A program made the translations under genes and the position numbers. A DNA stretch of 64,000 nucleotides from Bacteroidales bacterium (GTDB taxonomy: Bacteria; Bacteroidota; Bacteroidia; Bacteroidales; P3): the NCBI GenBank assembly GCA_017439185.1, contig JAFRTM010000013.1, forward strand, positions 1 to 64,000, in the 5' to 3' direction. The notes under the pieces are model-generated. The model saw nothing but the letters and a program-made list of their open reading frames with translations, did no database searches and was not told where the DNA came from. Of this stretch, positions 17,475 to 25,283 are shown one piece after another; positions within the stretch are counted from its first letter, which is position 1, and every line of letters starts with the position of its first letter.

Positions 17475-19654
17475 TGGACATCAACGAATATACTTTCAGC
17501 AACTTATTTGGCAAGCATACTTCCGAGGATGGTTCAGAATTTGAAATCAGCTGCGTTGAGATTCCGATCATACAACGTGACTATGCGCAAGGACGAACCT
17601 CGGATAAAGTCAATCGTGTCAGGGGGCGCTTCCTGGACACAATCTATAATGCACTGACAAACCATAAGAAACTGACCCTCGACTTTGTATACGGAGAAAT
17701 CACAGAGGGAAAACTAATTCCACTTGATGGACAACAGCGACTCACAACCCTATTCTTGTTGCATTGGTACGCAGCCCAAAAAGAAGGGATTGACCCATCG
17801 GATTATCAATTTCTCAAAGGTTTCTCCTACTATACCCGGCCAAGTTCACGCGATTTTTGCAAGGAATTAGTGGAATTCACTTCTGATGACAGCAAACCTT
17901 CCTTGTCAGAAATAATAATAAACCAACCTTGGTTTCAATACCACTGGTTGAGCGACCCAACAATCAACAGTATGTTGGTAATGTTGGATGCCATAAGCAA
18001 AAGATTTTCCACTCTGGAAAATATATGGGGCGCATTAGTAAACGAACAACTCATAACCTTCTACTTCTTACCGATAGATAAGATGGGAATGAGCGACGAA
18101 CTTTATATCAAAATGAACTCCCGGGGCAAACCATTAACAGAGTTTGAACACTTCAAGGCTGAGTTTGAGACTTTAGTGGCACAGCAAGATGAAAAGATGT
18201 CAAACAGCTTTAACAAAAAGTTTGACCTCGACTGGACAGATATGCTTTTTCCCTATCGTGGAGGAAACAAAATCATCGATGACGAGTTTATGCGATATTT
18301 CTTTTTTATTAGTGATATTCTTTGTTACAGGCAAGGAATCCCACTTGAAAAAGACGAGTTCAGGCTGGCTGAGAAACTCTATGGGAAAGGGAACTCACGC
18401 TCAAAAGAAAATCTCTCGTTTCTTGAAAGTTCATTTGACTGTTGGTGTCATCTCGATATTGATGCCTTCTTTGAAAAGCATTTCTCTCTCATGCAATATG
18501 AAAGTGGAAAAACAAAGATTTTCCAAGATGACAGGAATCTGTTCAAACAATGCTGTGATAACTATGGCGAATACGAAGGCCGTAATCGCAAATTCCCTTT
18601 GAATGTCACATTGTTGCTATTTGCAATTTTGATTTACCGGCAGAATATTGATTCAATCTCCGAAGAGGATTTCCAGAAACGTGTACGCATTGTTAGGAAT
18701 CTCATCTGGAACTCCCAATATGAAATACGCGCTGACGGTCAACGAAACAATATGCCTAAATTGCTTGAAGAAACGAAAACAATTATGCTCTCTGGGGAAA
18801 TTCCGATGACAGAAACATCCGGTAGCTATGGTTATAACAAATTGCAGAAAGAAGAGGAAGTATTGAAGATTGAATGGCTTAAAAAGAATGAAGAATATCG
18901 AGACGAACTCAATCATCTGGAAGACTATGATTTACTCTTCGGGTGTATATCTATCGTTGGCTTGGATAATCCGGAACTATTCGGAAGATTTAGAGAATTG
19001 TTTAATAACTGTGATAAAATGCTGATTTCAAAAGCCTTGCTATGTATTGGTGATTATTCCCAAACAACATCTGAAAACTGGCAAGGTGAAAACTGGCAGC
19101 TTGGAACCGAAAATAAATCAACGTGGCGTGAATTATTCCATCCTACAAATCGGCGGAATGGATTCGACAATACAAAGAAAACGCTTAATACGCTACTTTC
19201 AACAAGCAACAGTTTTGACAATACTCTCCTAAATAATATTATCAACGGTTATTTAACCAATCCTGATACGAAGAAAACATGGAGATATTATTTCGTCAAA
19301 TATCCTCAGATGCTTTCGGAATCATACGGTATGTATTTCACTTACAACGATGGTGATTATCATACATTGAAGATGAATGCACTACAGAAAAATGGCAAGA
19401 CGTGGAATGTGTTTTTGATTGCTCTCTATTATGTGTTGAATGAGAAATATGAGCTGGGAGATTACGCTTATCAAGGTGACAAGATGTACATAACCGATAA
19501 TTTGCAATTGGATTGCGACCAAAATGAATATATAGTGTACCATAAGGATGATGATACTAGTGAATGGTTTCCTATACCACAAGAAGGTGAAGGAATCGAT
19601 GAGGAAGACAGAGTCGAGATGGGAGTTGAGATTGTCAACAAGCTAACTGAATAG
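17474..19654 (+). CDS. Large DUF262-domain protein
   Basis: 726 residues. The N-terminal DUF262 domain has IPIIQRDYAQGR and DGQQRLTT (residues about 88-95). It has MNSRGKPLTEFEHFKAEFE near residue 217, a motif that is typical of this large DUF262 subfamily. I see no HNH/DUF1524 motif at the C-terminus, so it may be the partner that senses or binds while the preceding protein cuts. The pair of DUF262 proteins after a WYL regulator is a candidate anti-phage module. The start overlaps the upstream stop by one base; the operon ends in a strong terminator at 19681. Confidence 0.92.
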   Translation: MDINEYTFSNLFGKHTSEDGSEFEISCVEIPIIQRDYAQGRTSDKVNRVRGRFLDTIYNALTNHKKLTLDFVYGEITEGKLIPLDGQQRLTTLFLLHWYAAQKEGIDPSDYQFLKGFSYYTRPSSRDFCKELVEFTSDDSKPSLSEIIINQPWFQYHWLSDPTINSMLVMLDAISKRFSTLENIWGALVNEQLITFYFLPIDKMGMSDELYIKMNSRGKPLTEFEHFKAEFETLVAQQDEKMSNSFNKKFDLDWTDMLFPYRGGNKIIDDEFMRYFFFISDILCYRQGIPLEKDEFRLAEKLYGKGNSRSKENLSFLESSFDCWCHLDIDAFFEKHFSLMQYESGKTKIFQDDRNLFKQCCDNYGEYEGRNRKFPLNVTLLLFAILIYRQNIDSISEEDFQKRVRIVRNLIWNSQYEIRADGQRNNMPKLLEETKTIMLSGEIPMTETSGSYGYNKLQKEEEVLKIEWLKKNEEYRDELNHLEDYDLLFGCISIVGLDNPELFGRFRELFNNCDKMLISKALLCIGDYSQTTSENWQGENWQLGTENKSTWRELFHPTNRRNGFDNTKKTLNTLLSTSNSFDNTLLNNIINGYLTNPDTKKTWRYYFVKYPQMLSESYGMYFTYNDGDYHTLKMNALQKNGKTWNVFLIALYYVLNEKYELGDYAYQGDKMYITDNLQLDCDQNEYIVYHKDDDTSEWFPIPQEGEGIDEEDRVEMGVEIVNKLTE

Positions 19655-19667
19655 GATACATTACAAA

Positions 19668-19714
19668 CTCAAAAAAAGACAACGGGCCCCCGAAAGGTTG
19701 CCCGTTATCTTTTA
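19668..19714. terminator. Bidirectional terminator
   Basis: AACGGGC (19681-19687) pairs with GCCCGTT (19700-19706). It is flanked by a run of A on the left (T-run for minus transcripts) and TCTTTTAT on the right, between the convergent DUF262 and exonuclease genes. Confidence 0.85.
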
Positions 19715-19726
19715 TCACAAATTAAA

Positions 19727-20221
19727 TCAAATTCCAAGCTTAATAGCGATAACTGCACAAGCCTCCGCATCCGCCAATGCATGGTGGTGGTTTTCAAGGC
19801 AGTATCCGCACGCAGCCGACACCGTGTGCAGTTGGTAGTCCTCCAGTCCTCGCAGCTTCCTCCGCGATGCCTGAAGCGTACAGTGGAACTCATATCCCGG
19901 CCAGTCCATCTGATAGACCTCCATCACAGCCCGCAGGCACCCCTCGTCGAACTGTTTATTGTGTGCCACCAGCGGCAGCCCCTCAATCATCGGAGCCACC
20001 TTCGCCCACACCTCCGGGAACACCTCCGCACCGTCGGTGTCCTCGTGGCATAGGCCGTGCACCTCCTGGCAGAACCAGGCGTAGTAGTTCGGCTCCAGCT
20101 TGATGAGGCTATAAAAACGGTCAGTCACCACGCCATTTCTGACCACTACCACACCCACGCTGCACACGCTGGTCCGGCACCCGTTAGCCGTCTCAAAATC
20201 TATAGCTGCAAAATCCTGCAT
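19727..20221 (-). CDS. DnaQ-type 3'-5' exonuclease (DEDDh)
   Basis: 164-residue single-domain exonuclease. Exo I motif IDFETANG (Asp8, Glu10), Exo II AHNKQFDEGCL with Asp, and Exo III HALADAEACA with His and Asp are all present, so the DEDDh active site is complete. It should degrade single-stranded DNA or RNA ends in the cytosol, with two metal ions. Family members include the DNA polymerase III epsilon-like proteins. It has the dyad promoter (20245-20278), which ties it to the WYL operon converging on it from the left. Confidence 0.93.
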   Translation of the reverse strand: MQDFAAIDFETANGCRTSVCSVGVVVVRNGVVTDRFYSLIKLEPNYYAWFCQEVHGLCHEDTDGAEVFPEVWAKVAPMIEGLPLVAHNKQFDEGCLRAVMEVYQMDWPGYEFHCTLQASRRKLRGLEDYQLHTVSAACGYCLENHHHALADAEACAVIAIKLGI

Positions 20222-20244
20222 AGTTTATCTTTATTTTTCGGCTG

Positions 20245-20278
20245 CAAAAATACAAACGCGCTGCGCCAAATCATGACA
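20245..20278 (-). promoter_or_regulatory. Dyad-plus-TATTTTTG promoter, copy 3 (exonuclease)
   Basis: On the minus strand TGTCATGATTTGGCG (20278-20264), 11 bp, then TATTTTTG (20252-20245) followed by CA, 23 bp before the ATG at 20221. The right half-site is weaker (TGGCG). Confidence 0.8.
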
Positions 20279-20312
20279 TAGGGTGTTTTTTATTGCCGCA
20301 GGGAGTATGGAA

Positions 20313-21452
20313 TCAAGATAGTATAACAGTTTTTATCCATAAACCGAAGAATCTGTCACTGACCCGGTAGCGTTTTCCTTCTTCTATTACCCAATCCTCC
20401 TCTAATAGTTTCTTAATGGCCGATTGTACTGAACTTGCAGAGATCAACTTGTGCCGTTTGATAAAAGCGCCCGATGTGATTTGCGTTGCCCATCCATCCA
20501 AAGCGATGGCATACAGTAGGGACTTGTGCCTCAACGTCATCTTTGACAGGTGCTCTTTGTAAAGGCCGTCATTGTCGTTGAGAATTGATTGTAAAGAGTC
20601 CATTACCACATCGAGACCACACTCCTCACCGGGAAATGTGTTAGAAAACGCCTCATTCATAATTTTTTGTATGTAGTAGGTATGGCCTTCAAACATATCA
20701 TAAACTTTCTTGGCGGTCTCTGGCTCAATTTTCCTGCCCTTATCAGAAAATTTCTCACAAATGAATTTCACGTATTCCTCACAAGGTATGGCGTTTAGGT
20801 CCATATTGTCAGCGCTTTTGTAGAATGGCCTGCTGCGGTTGCCAAACATTAGTCTGAGCATATTTTTTTCGCTGCCGGCAAAAATAAAATGGCAGTTGTC
20901 TATTTCCTGTATATGCCCCCTAAGCAGTGCTTCAATATTCTTTTCGGGGTATTTGCCAATCTGTTGAAATTCATCTATTGCCACTATACAGGGTCGGTCT
21001 GCCTGCTGTAGGTACCCGAATATTTCTTCCAGCGTATATTCTGGATGTTCAATGTCACCCAATCCAATGCTGAAGGTCGGTGTACCCGATATAGTGTCGA
21101 ATCCAAACTTCCCATTGAGGCTCCGCAAGGCTTTCAAGAATCTCTGCCCCATCTTCTTTCCGCGAGGGACTGTCTGCTCATAGACCGCGCGCCCTAGTTC
21201 ATGCACCAATTCCTGTAAACAGGTGGTATGAAGAATATCAATAAAAAATGTGTAATAGTTCTCGGTAAAAGTCGGATTGTTGAAACAATATTGTATTAGT
21301 CCCGTCTTACCCATACGACGGTCCGATTTTATAACTATATTATTTCCGTTAAGCAGCAATTTTATCAGCCTTTCCGATTCTTCTTTTCTGTCACAGAAAT
21401 ACTCGGGTTTTATTCGCCCCGTCACGATAAAAGGATTGTCATTGTTATTCAT
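20313..21452 (-). CDS. P-loop ATPase of the archaeal-ATPase/STAND-like type
   Basis: 379 residues. The N-terminal segment PFIVTGRIKPEYFCDRKEESERL is the opening of the ATPase_2 (PF01637-like) group; Walker A is SDRRMGKTGL (about residue 45) and Walker B CIVAIDEFQQI (about residue 158). A C-terminal winged-helix region (ITSGAFIKRHKLISASSVQSAIKKLLEEDWV) completes the layout. Such ATPases are often regulators or parts of conflict systems. It has its own promoter (TACTTTTG at 21502-21509) with an 11-bp inverted repeat just upstream. Confidence 0.88.
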   Translation of the reverse strand: MNNNDNPFIVTGRIKPEYFCDRKEESERLIKLLLNGNNIVIKSDRRMGKTGLIQYCFNNPTFTENYYTFFIDILHTTCLQELVHELGRAVYEQTVPRGKKMGQRFLKALRSLNGKFGFDTISGTPTFSIGLGDIEHPEYTLEEIFGYLQQADRPCIVAIDEFQQIGKYPEKNIEALLRGHIQEIDNCHFIFAGSEKNMLRLMFGNRSRPFYKSADNMDLNAIPCEEYVKFICEKFSDKGRKIEPETAKKVYDMFEGHTYYIQKIMNEAFSNTFPGEECGLDVVMDSLQSILNDNDGLYKEHLSKMTLRHKSLLYAIALDGWATQITSGAFIKRHKLISASSVQSAIKKLLEEDWVIEEGKRYRVSDRFFGLWIKTVILS

Positions 21453-21501
21453 TTGAATTATTTTATAATGAGAGAATACGTGTCAGACTCTTTTCCAGGT
21501 G

Positions 21502-21509
21502 CAAAAGTA
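21502..21509 (-). promoter_or_regulatory. -7 element for the STAND-like ATPase gene
   Basis: TACTTTTG on the minus strand, 50 bp upstream of ATG 21452. TTTG-containing sequence lies upstream at 21531-21535. Confidence 0.6.
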
Positions 21510-21523
21510 CAAATATTTTTTGT

Positions 21524-21558
21524 AATTATGCAAATTAAATTATTTGTTTTGCATAATT
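21524..21558. repeat. 11-bp inverted repeat at the ATPase promoter
   Basis: AATTATGCAAA (21524-21534) and TTTGCATAATT (21548-21558) are perfect reverse complements separated by 13 bp. It overlaps the -33 region of the ATPase promoter and could be an operator. Confidence 0.7.
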
Positions 21559-21634
21559 TAACATCAATAATGTGGTAAAAAACTGATAATCAGCAGTTAT
21601 TAGTAAAACAATATTATTGATATTTCTGCCATAT

Positions 21635-22147
21635 TCATTGTATTCTGTCGCCGCAGAAGTCCTTCCGTTTGCATTTCTTGCAATGTGCCCCTTGCCACAC
21701 GCTGTCGATATGGTTGGCGGCGGCATCCACCAAGGAAGGTTCGTCTGTGAGTATTCCAGCCTCGAAGTTGCGGTTGCCTTCACCTTTCATACCGATACCG
21801 GCTCCTGTGAGGTTGGCGGAGCCGATGTACGCCACAGAGCAATCGAATATCATTATCTTGAAGTGTACTCGTGGACAAAGTTTTCGTTCCAGTTTCGACC
21901 ACAGTCCAGGGTATTTGTCGAAGTCCTCGCGAAAGTTCTCGCCTGGCTCTTTTGCGTGGAGCAAACGTACCTCGACACCTCGTTTGAGTAGTTTGTCGAG
22001 GACCGATAAGAATGGTATTACATTTTTTCCACTGCTAACATACAGGTCTTTCAAGTCAGCCGTGCCTATCCATAGGTCGTGATTGACCTTCTCGCATAGC
22101 GAGAGGACTTGAGTATAATGTTCTTTATCTGAAATATATCGAATCAT
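21635..22147 (-). CDS. Phospholipase D-like (HKD) protein, probable nuclease
   Basis: 170 residues with a single HKD motif, HFKIMIFD followed by SAYIGSANLTGAG-like sequence (the visible pattern is VHFKIMIFDCSVAYIGSANL). Single-HKD proteins work as dimers, and in bacteria they are often nucleases (Nuc, restriction enzyme BfiI type). The C-terminus has a Cys cluster (CKKCKRKDFCGD) that may bind zinc or an iron-sulfur cluster. It starts 13 bp after the stop of the PD-(D/E)XK gene, so the two are cotranscribed and may act together. Confidence 0.88.
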   Translation of the reverse strand: MIRYISDKEHYTQVLSLCEKVNHDLWIGTADLKDLYVSSGKNVIPFLSVLDKLLKRGVEVRLLHAKEPGENFREDFDKYPGLWSKLERKLCPRVHFKIMIFDCSVAYIGSANLTGAGIGMKGEGNRNFEAGILTDEPSLVDAAANHIDSVWQGAHCKKCKRKDFCGDRIQ

Positions 22148-22160
22148 TTCAGAGGTATAT

Positions 22161-23402
22161 TTATTGATTTAGCTCTAAACCATCATTAATACGCCTAAAT
22201 ACATCTTGATTCCTTATGTTGTCAATTATCTTTCTGACAAAAGAAAACATTTTCCCATCAGCCATATCCTTTAAGGTGTTCCAATCATCCCACCGCCACC
22301 ATCTACCACTGCCACCTATTCCAGATTCACTCCAGAAGTATGCCCAACCTATTGGATTATTATCAGTAGGTTTAGCCGCATCCGGCCAAATAGTGAATTC
22401 CATTCTATTTTTTATTTTGTATGAACTTGGAATTGTGACATCCATAAGAAAACCACCATTATTTGTATGTTCAACTACTCCGATTCTAAAAATAACATTT
22501 TTGTACGGCTCCTCGAAAATTCTAATCCATTTATCATGCTCACAATTTATTATTTCTTCATCATATTCACATCGGTAATTCAAATCATCACAATAAGTTT
22601 TTATCTGATTTACAAAATTTGCCCTTATCCGTTTCTGTATCTCCCAACTTTGTTCAATAATGCTAATGGTAGTTTCAACATTTTCTTTGGAGGTGAGAAC
22701 ATTCATCAACACTTCTGTATTGTTGTTATCCATAATCGAAAAAATGGTTTTAAGGTTATTGATATATTGTTGTATTGTTTCTCTAACAAGTGGTTGCAAT
22801 ACTGCTATACATAAACAATGTTTCAACCAAGTCAAAATATCTTTTCTGTAACTTATGCTGTAATACCTGAAATCCTCTTTACCAACAGAATCCTCACTTG
22901 CTTGTCCACCATCCAATGTAAGATACAAAATGACATATTCCTCATTTGATAGTGCTGCACATTGACGAGCATAATTATGGTATCTTAACAATTGATACTT
23001 TTGGTCCCCCGCATATATTTTATTCTCAATAATTATTGTTTGCTTGTATTTGTCTTTAAGCAAGATGTCTATTCGTCCACCCTCGGTGTACCCTTCCGAA
23101 ATTGGGCCAATAGGATATTCCACAAAAACATCCGTGGAGGATGTGTCTAAGTTGAACGACAATTGCTTGGCAATAATATCATCAATAAAAGCTTTCAAGA
23201 ATTTATCGCCTAATCCGTGATTTCCATTTGGATTCAATAATTCTGCAATAATAGCAGAATGAAGGCGAACCTCTGATGTTTGAAGTCCTAGTATTTCAAA
23301 AATATTGAAACACTCCCCTCTTCCCCTCTTTTCTTCCCGCTGGGTCCTCTCTTGTACAAGTATTTCGGATACTTGCTTTAACAATCCATTTAACTTCTCC
23401 AT
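22161..23402 (-). CDS. PD-(D/E)XK nuclease-superfamily protein
   Basis: 413 residues. The catalytic core sits at about residues 110-145: GRIDILLKD gives the Asp, IIIENKIYAGDQ gives the E-x-K, and the following QLLRYHNYA helix is typical of the PDDEXK_4 group. The N-terminal LHSAIIAELLNPNGNHGLG is the family's opening motif. The C-terminal ~170 residues have a Trp-rich segment (GWAYFWSESGIGGSGRWWRW) that may be a target-sensing domain. The 88-bp gap to the membrane protein upstream has no obvious promoter, so it is probably read through. Confidence 0.88.
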   Translation of the reverse strand: MEKLNGLLKQVSEILVQERTQREEKRGRGECFNIFEILGLQTSEVRLHSAIIAELLNPNGNHGLGDKFLKAFIDDIIAKQLSFNLDTSSTDVFVEYPIGPISEGYTEGGRIDILLKDKYKQTIIIENKIYAGDQKYQLLRYHNYARQCAALSNEEYVILYLTLDGGQASEDSVGKEDFRYYSISYRKDILTWLKHCLCIAVLQPLVRETIQQYINNLKTIFSIMDNNNTEVLMNVLTSKENVETTISIIEQSWEIQKRIRANFVNQIKTYCDDLNYRCEYDEEIINCEHDKWIRIFEEPYKNVIFRIGVVEHTNNGGFLMDVTIPSSYKIKNRMEFTIWPDAAKPTDNNPIGWAYFWSESGIGGSGRWWRWDDWNTLKDMADGKMFSFVRKIIDNIRNQDVFRRINDGLELNQ

Positions 23403-23490
23403 ATTATATTTAGTTTATTTGGCTGTGACGGAAAAACTCACATTAGTTGCTTTGTCTGTGTACGATGAGTTTTTATTACAGGATTTGTCT

Positions 23491-24678
23491 CTATTTTAGA
23501 CTAAACCATTCATACAACGTGCTTGCATAACTAGCATCATACCTCGAAATAGTACGACGATAAACGCCACCGGGATTACCAACACCATCTGGTATGTATT
23601 TAAGTGGTTCGACAATCAGATTTGTACATAGGTCAGCACCATCATCACGTCCCCCATAAATATCAAATTCATTTACATCTTCGTCGGAGATAGATACAAC
23701 TTGCTCTTGTTTGTTGAAACGATGTATGGTTTCTTTTTGTTCTTTGTAATCAAAGATACGCCAACCGAGAGGTTTGAATGCGCCAATATAGCCAAACCCA
23801 CCACGACGGAACAGGAAGACAATATCGTTATCACCAACCTGCTTAATTAAATTCGTACGCCAAGATTCCCCATATTCAATTAGTGATAACTCGTTGATTT
23901 TTCCATCACCAATAGCATCCAGTTGCTTGTCTCCTAACATTGCAAAGTGCCAGGCCTGATTGTATTCCATTTTATTGGGGGAGTTTTGGACAGGCTCTTC
24001 TGAAGACTCCACAGTTGCTGGTGTGGTTATGGATTGAGCGTTGTCGTCTTTCTTGGATAATTGATTCAGTTTCATCTCCTCTTTTCCCGAAACCGCTGTT
24101 AATATCGGAGGAAGTGCGAAGTTTCTCCAGAGGGCGGATAACTCCTCAGTAGCATTGTCATTGTTTTTATTAATGTCATTTCGCAACACCTCAGTTATTT
24201 CCGAGTAGCTTGTTATAATACCACCTGATGCTTTATAAAAGGCTTTGCCATCTTCGTCTTTTTGCAAGTTTTTTCGCAGTTCTGTTATTTTGTTGATTTT
24301 CTCGCCAAGCACCTTTATGTCATTAATGCCGAGGTAAAAAATGAGCCTGTTGAACACTTCTGAACGGATTTCTCTCAACTCTTCTTCGGTAAGGTTGCCG
24401 TCCTTCATCGTATCCCATAACTTGGAGATGAAATCCGAGTATACAACAATCTTGTTCTCGTAAATCTTTATGTTTTTTTCTTTTTCCTCCTCGGCTTTTT
24501 TCTGACTGTCCAACAATAGCCTAGTAATCCATGCCGTAGCACCAGCCCCAAGACATGCACTAGCTATGATTGCCAAAATTTGTGGATAAAAATCGGGAAT
24601 GTGAAAAACAAAAAAACAGATTGCTAGTACTGCTAGAAAAATCCCGATTCCTAATAAAATATTAAAAAAATTCTTCAT
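23491..24678 (-). CDS. Membrane-anchored coiled-coil protein with a possible PUA/EVE-like C-terminal domain
   Basis: 395 residues. Two hydrophobic segments at about residues 5-25 and 32-50 are followed by a charged helical stretch (DSQKKAEEEKEKNIK). A long helical middle comes next, then a low-complexity linker near residue 215 (AQSITTPATVESSEEPVQN). The C-terminal ~150 residues start NQAWHFAMLGDKQLDAIGDG and contain VGDNDIVFLFRRGGFGYIGA, which resembles the GDxVFLY core of PUA/EVE-type folds that read modified bases. That comparison is tentative. It lies between a repeat protein and a PD-(D/E)XK nuclease, all on the same strand, which fits a membrane-linked defence role. Confidence 0.75.
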   Translation of the reverse strand: MKNFFNILLGIGIFLAVLAICFFVFHIPDFYPQILAIIASACLGAGATAWITRLLLDSQKKAEEEKEKNIKIYENKIVVYSDFISKLWDTMKDGNLTEEELREIRSEVFNRLIFYLGINDIKVLGEKINKITELRKNLQKDEDGKAFYKASGGIITSYSEITEVLRNDINKNNDNATEELSALWRNFALPPILTAVSGKEEMKLNQLSKKDDNAQSITTPATVESSEEPVQNSPNKMEYNQAWHFAMLGDKQLDAIGDGKINELSLIEYGESWRTNLIKQVGDNDIVFLFRRGGFGYIGAFKPLGWRIFDYKEQKETIHRFNKQEQVVSISDEDVNEFDIYGGRDDGADLCTNLIVEPLKYIPDGVGNPGGVYRRTISRYDASYASTLYEWFSLK

Positions 24679-24722
24679 GGTTGGAGATTTTAATATATAA
24701 TTAATTGATTTAGTTGAAGATT

Positions 24723-25064
24723 TTAACTCCTTTTCATCCAGCTACGGCCGGCACTGGTGGAATAATATAGTCCTTTGCTGGTGTTGGCCAAGAGTTCGCG
24801 GCCACCGTCAGAAAGGCTATAAAAAGTGCCGCAGGAAGTACCTGTATAGCGGGATAACCAGGAGCGGCCCTGACTGGTTGAATAATATACTCCTTTTGTT
24901 GTTACTGCAAGTAACTCGTTGCCGTAGGGCAAAAGGTCAAGGAAGGTCCCATACGATGAACCGCTGTAACGTGTCATCCACGAGCGACCTCCGCTGGTTG
25001 AATACTCAATTCCTTTGTCCGAGATTCTAAGCATCTCATTTCCATAATTGATTAACTGTGGCAT
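24723..25064 (-). CDS. Small repeat protein with three Asp-box-like units
   Basis: 113 residues built of three units of about 40 residues. Each contains the motif YSTS-x-GRSW (IEYSTSGGRSWM, VYYSTSQGRSWL, LYYSTSAGRSWM), which is like the BNR/Asp-box S-x-D-x-G-x-x-W with Ser in place of Asp. The units also share SGSSYGTFLDL or TGTSCGTFYSL. It lacks a signal peptide, and three units are too few for a closed propeller, so it may oligomerise. It has a normal promoter at 25098 and a second upstream dyad promoter at 25227-25260. The membrane protein gene follows 44 bp downstream. Confidence 0.8.
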   Translation of the reverse strand: MPQLINYGNEMLRISDKGIEYSTSGGRSWMTRYSGSSYGTFLDLLPYGNELLAVTTKGVYYSTSQGRSWLSRYTGTSCGTFYSLSDGGRELLANTSKGLYYSTSAGRSWMKRS

Positions 25065-25097
25065 AATATTAAGGTATTATTTATTAATTTCACGGTG

Positions 25098-25105
25098 CAA
25101 AGATA
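25098..25105 (-). promoter_or_regulatory. -7 element for the Asp-box repeat gene
   Basis: TATCTTTG on the minus strand, 34 bp from ATG 25064. Confidence 0.6.
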
Positions 25106-25226
25106 ATCATTTTTTATCAATTAGTCTGTGATTCTTTCCTTAAATCCATCAATCCGATAGGCAATACGCTGATTAATAGTATATTATATTTGTCACGGTA
25201 TAATTATTCTCTATCTTTTCGATTTG

Positions 25227-25260
25227 CAAAGATAGGCACCGGCTATGCCAGAGCGTGACA
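25227..25260 (-). promoter_or_regulatory. Dyad-plus-TATCTTTG promoter, copy 4 (leftward, no gene directly after it)
   Basis: On the minus strand TGTCACGCTCTGGCA (25260-25246), 11 bp, TATCTTTG (25234-25227) followed by CA. Transcription would start near 25220, about 155 bp before the repeat-protein ATG. The leader holds only a 10-codon ATG frame, so it is a long 5' UTR or a small RNA. Confidence 0.8.
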
Positions 25261-25283
25261 TACCACTCGGTAAGGTTGCAAAA

